9,524 nucleotides of DNA from a bacterium (lineage in GTDB: Bacteria > Thermosulfidibacterota > Thermosulfidibacteria > Thermosulfidibacterales > Thermosulfidibacteraceae). A model generated the notes under the pieces. The model saw nothing but the letters and a program-made list of their open reading frames with translations. It did no database searches and had not been told where the DNA came from. Shown here piece after piece: positions 8,954-9,524 of this stretch (position 1 is the stretch's first letter; every line of letters begins with the position of its first letter). Both the position numbers and the translations under genes were made by a program. The stretch is from the NCBI GenBank assembly GCA_027022065.1, contig JALVZS010000013.1:1647-11170 (forward strand), written 5' to 3'.

Positions 8954-8958
8954 CCTCC
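8954..8958 (-). promoter_or_regulatory. ilvD Shine-Dalgarno in a short T-rich leader
   Basis: GGAGG lies six bases before the ilvD ATG. The 26-base gap (8948-8973) holds a T-rich near-repeat of TTTAATTT just upstream and nothing that resembles a promoter or an attenuator. Confidence 0.7.
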
Positions 8959-8973
8959 AGAAATTAAAGAAAA

Positions 8974-9204
8974 TTAAACCTGTATCTCTCCCTTCTTAAC
9001 CTTCACAATAATCTCGTTCATCCTATCCTTCAGCTCAAGCTTCTGCTTCTTGATTGCCTTAACCTCCAGCTCCTCCTCCAAGGTGAGGTATAATTTTTTC
9101 TGTAGTTCCTCAAGCCTCTCCTCAAGCTGTGCGTGCTTCTGTTTCAGCTCCCTAAACTCCTCGTGCTTTTCCATCAGCCTTTCAATGATCTCCTGCTCCG
9201 TCAT
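8974..9204 (-). CDS. DUF465/YdcH-family small coiled-coil protein
   Basis: A 76-residue, highly charged, almost entirely helical protein. It matches the DUF465 (YdcH) family in length, in the opening pattern (E-E-F-R-E-L around 15-20) and in the basic turn [12 protein letters not shown] (49-60), where the family usually reads L-K-x-x-K-L-x-L-K-D. Heptad-like leucines from about 20 to 62 suggest a helical hairpin or a coiled-coil dimer. There is no signal peptide or membrane segment. The function of the family is not known to me. It sits between rimI and ilvD, 37 and 26 bases from them, so it is co-transcribed, but this says little about its role. The ATG at 9204 has GGAGGT (9210-9215) five bases upstream. 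Confidence 0.85.
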   Translation of the reverse strand: MTEQEIIERLMEKHEEFRELKQKHAQLEERLEELQKKLYLTLEEELEVKAIKKQKLELKDRMNEIIVKVKKGEIQV

Positions 9205-9205
9205 G

Positions 9206-9221
9206 CAGCACCTCCATGCTG
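9206..9221 (-). promoter_or_regulatory. small hairpin presenting the DUF465 ribosome site
   Basis: The mRNA can pair CAGCA with TGCTG around a six-base loop TGGAGG, which places most of the Shine-Dalgarno GGAGGT in the loop just before the start codon. The stem is only 5 bp, so it may be chance. If real, it would keep the site exposed rather than hide it. Confidence 0.3.
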
Positions 9222-9241
9222 TTTGCGTTTTGGATTAAGAA

Positions 9242-9524
9242 TTATAACAACTTCTCCATAACCAGTCCATCCTCTCCGTCGTGATACATGCCTTTTCTAA
9301 CTCCAACCACCTCAAAACCAAATTTCTTATAAAGCCTCTGTGCTTTTATATTGGAAGCCCTCACTTCAAGTACTATATAGTTGGCTCCCTCCTTTTCCGA
9401 AACCTCTATGACCCTCTCCATGAGCATCCTACCTATACCTAATCCCTGGAATTCGGGAGCAACAGCTATATTGGCCAGGTAAGCCTCAGGAGGCAGTATC
9501 CACAAAACCGCATACCCAGCTAAC
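9242..9524 (-). CDS. rimI: RimI-type ribosomal protein S18-alanine N-acetyltransferase (3' part)
   Basis: The C-terminal 94 codons of a GNAT acetyltransferase whose start is beyond the high-coordinate edge. The reading frame stays open to position 9524 with L-A-G-Y-A-V-L-W, so the TTG at 9505 is not the true start. Family blocks are [16 protein letters not shown] (the Q-x-x-G-x-G acetyl-CoA pyrophosphate loop), [18 protein letters not shown] and [10 protein letters not shown], followed by M-E-K. This run is the standard RimI C-terminus, including the glutamate of L-E-V-R and the tyrosine of G-M-Y as likely catalytic acid and base. RimI acetylates the N-terminal alanine of ribosomal protein S18 in model species. 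The N-terminal third is missing here, so another RimI-like protein acetyltransferase cannot be excluded. The stop at 9242 is 37 bases before the DUF465 gene. Confidence 0.88.
   Translation of the reverse strand, partial: LAGYAVLWILPPEAYLANIAVAPEFQGLGIGRMLMERVIEVSEKEGANYIVLEVRASNIKAQRLYKKFGFEVVGVRKGMYHDGEDGLVMEKLL

Noticed and set aside
8948-8973. T-rich near-repeat of TTTAATTT before ilvD as a possible promoter or terminator
   Set aside because: There is no stem before the T-rich tract and no -35/-10 pair; 26 bases between two genes of the same strand is more simply a spacer with a ribosome site.
9242-9505. A complete small 87-residue acetyltransferase starting at TTG 9505
   Set aside because: The frame stays open to the window edge and the upstream residues G-Y-A-V match the RimI pattern, so the gene is cut by the window rather than short.

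Overview
All genes lie on the minus strand and are read from high to low coordinates. There are eleven, nine complete and two cut by the window edges. They are packed with gaps of at most 37 bases, and several overlap, so the window reads as one continuous piece of a polycistronic operon. No stretch over 300 bases lacks a gene, and I saw no tRNA, rRNA, CRISPR array, transposon, internal promoter or intrinsic terminator.

The organism looks like a Gram-negative thermophile. Arginine is written mostly as AGG/AGA and isoleucine often as ATA, the proteins are rich in Lys and Glu, and phosphatidylethanolamine is made through PssA and Psd. The order rimI - DUF465 - ilvD - ilvB - ilvN - ilvC - psd - pssA resembles what I remember from Geobacter-like Desulfobacterota. 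A thermophilic Desulfobacterota, Nitrospirota or Aquificota relative is plausible, but the sequence alone does not settle it.

Layout in transcription order: (1) 3' part of a RimI-type N-acetyltransferase (9242-9524); (2) a 76-residue DUF465/YdcH coiled-coil protein (8974-9204); (3) the four enzymes of the shared isoleucine/valine pathway, ilvD, ilvB, ilvN and ilvC (8947 down to 3974); (4) psd and pssA, which make phosphatidylethanolamine (3981 down to 2651); (5) the YchF/OLA1 ATPase (2661-1573); (6) an alpha-oxoamine synthase that looks most like bacterial serine palmitoyltransferase (1557-373); (7) the first 125 codons of a GNAT/YghO-like acyltransferase (376-1), joined to (6) by an ATGA stop/start overlap.

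IlvBN makes acetolactate or acetohydroxybutyrate, IlvC reduces and isomerises it, and IlvD dehydrates it to the 2-oxoacid. PssA and Psd turn CDP-diacylglycerol and serine into phosphatidylethanolamine. The serine-palmitoyltransferase-like enzyme would also use serine with an acyl thioester, and the coupled acyltransferase could N-acylate its product. A sphingoid or ceramide-like lipid branch at the end of a branched-chain amino acid and phospholipid operon is the most interesting reading of this window. It remains an inference. The rest looks like well-conserved housekeeping metabolism.
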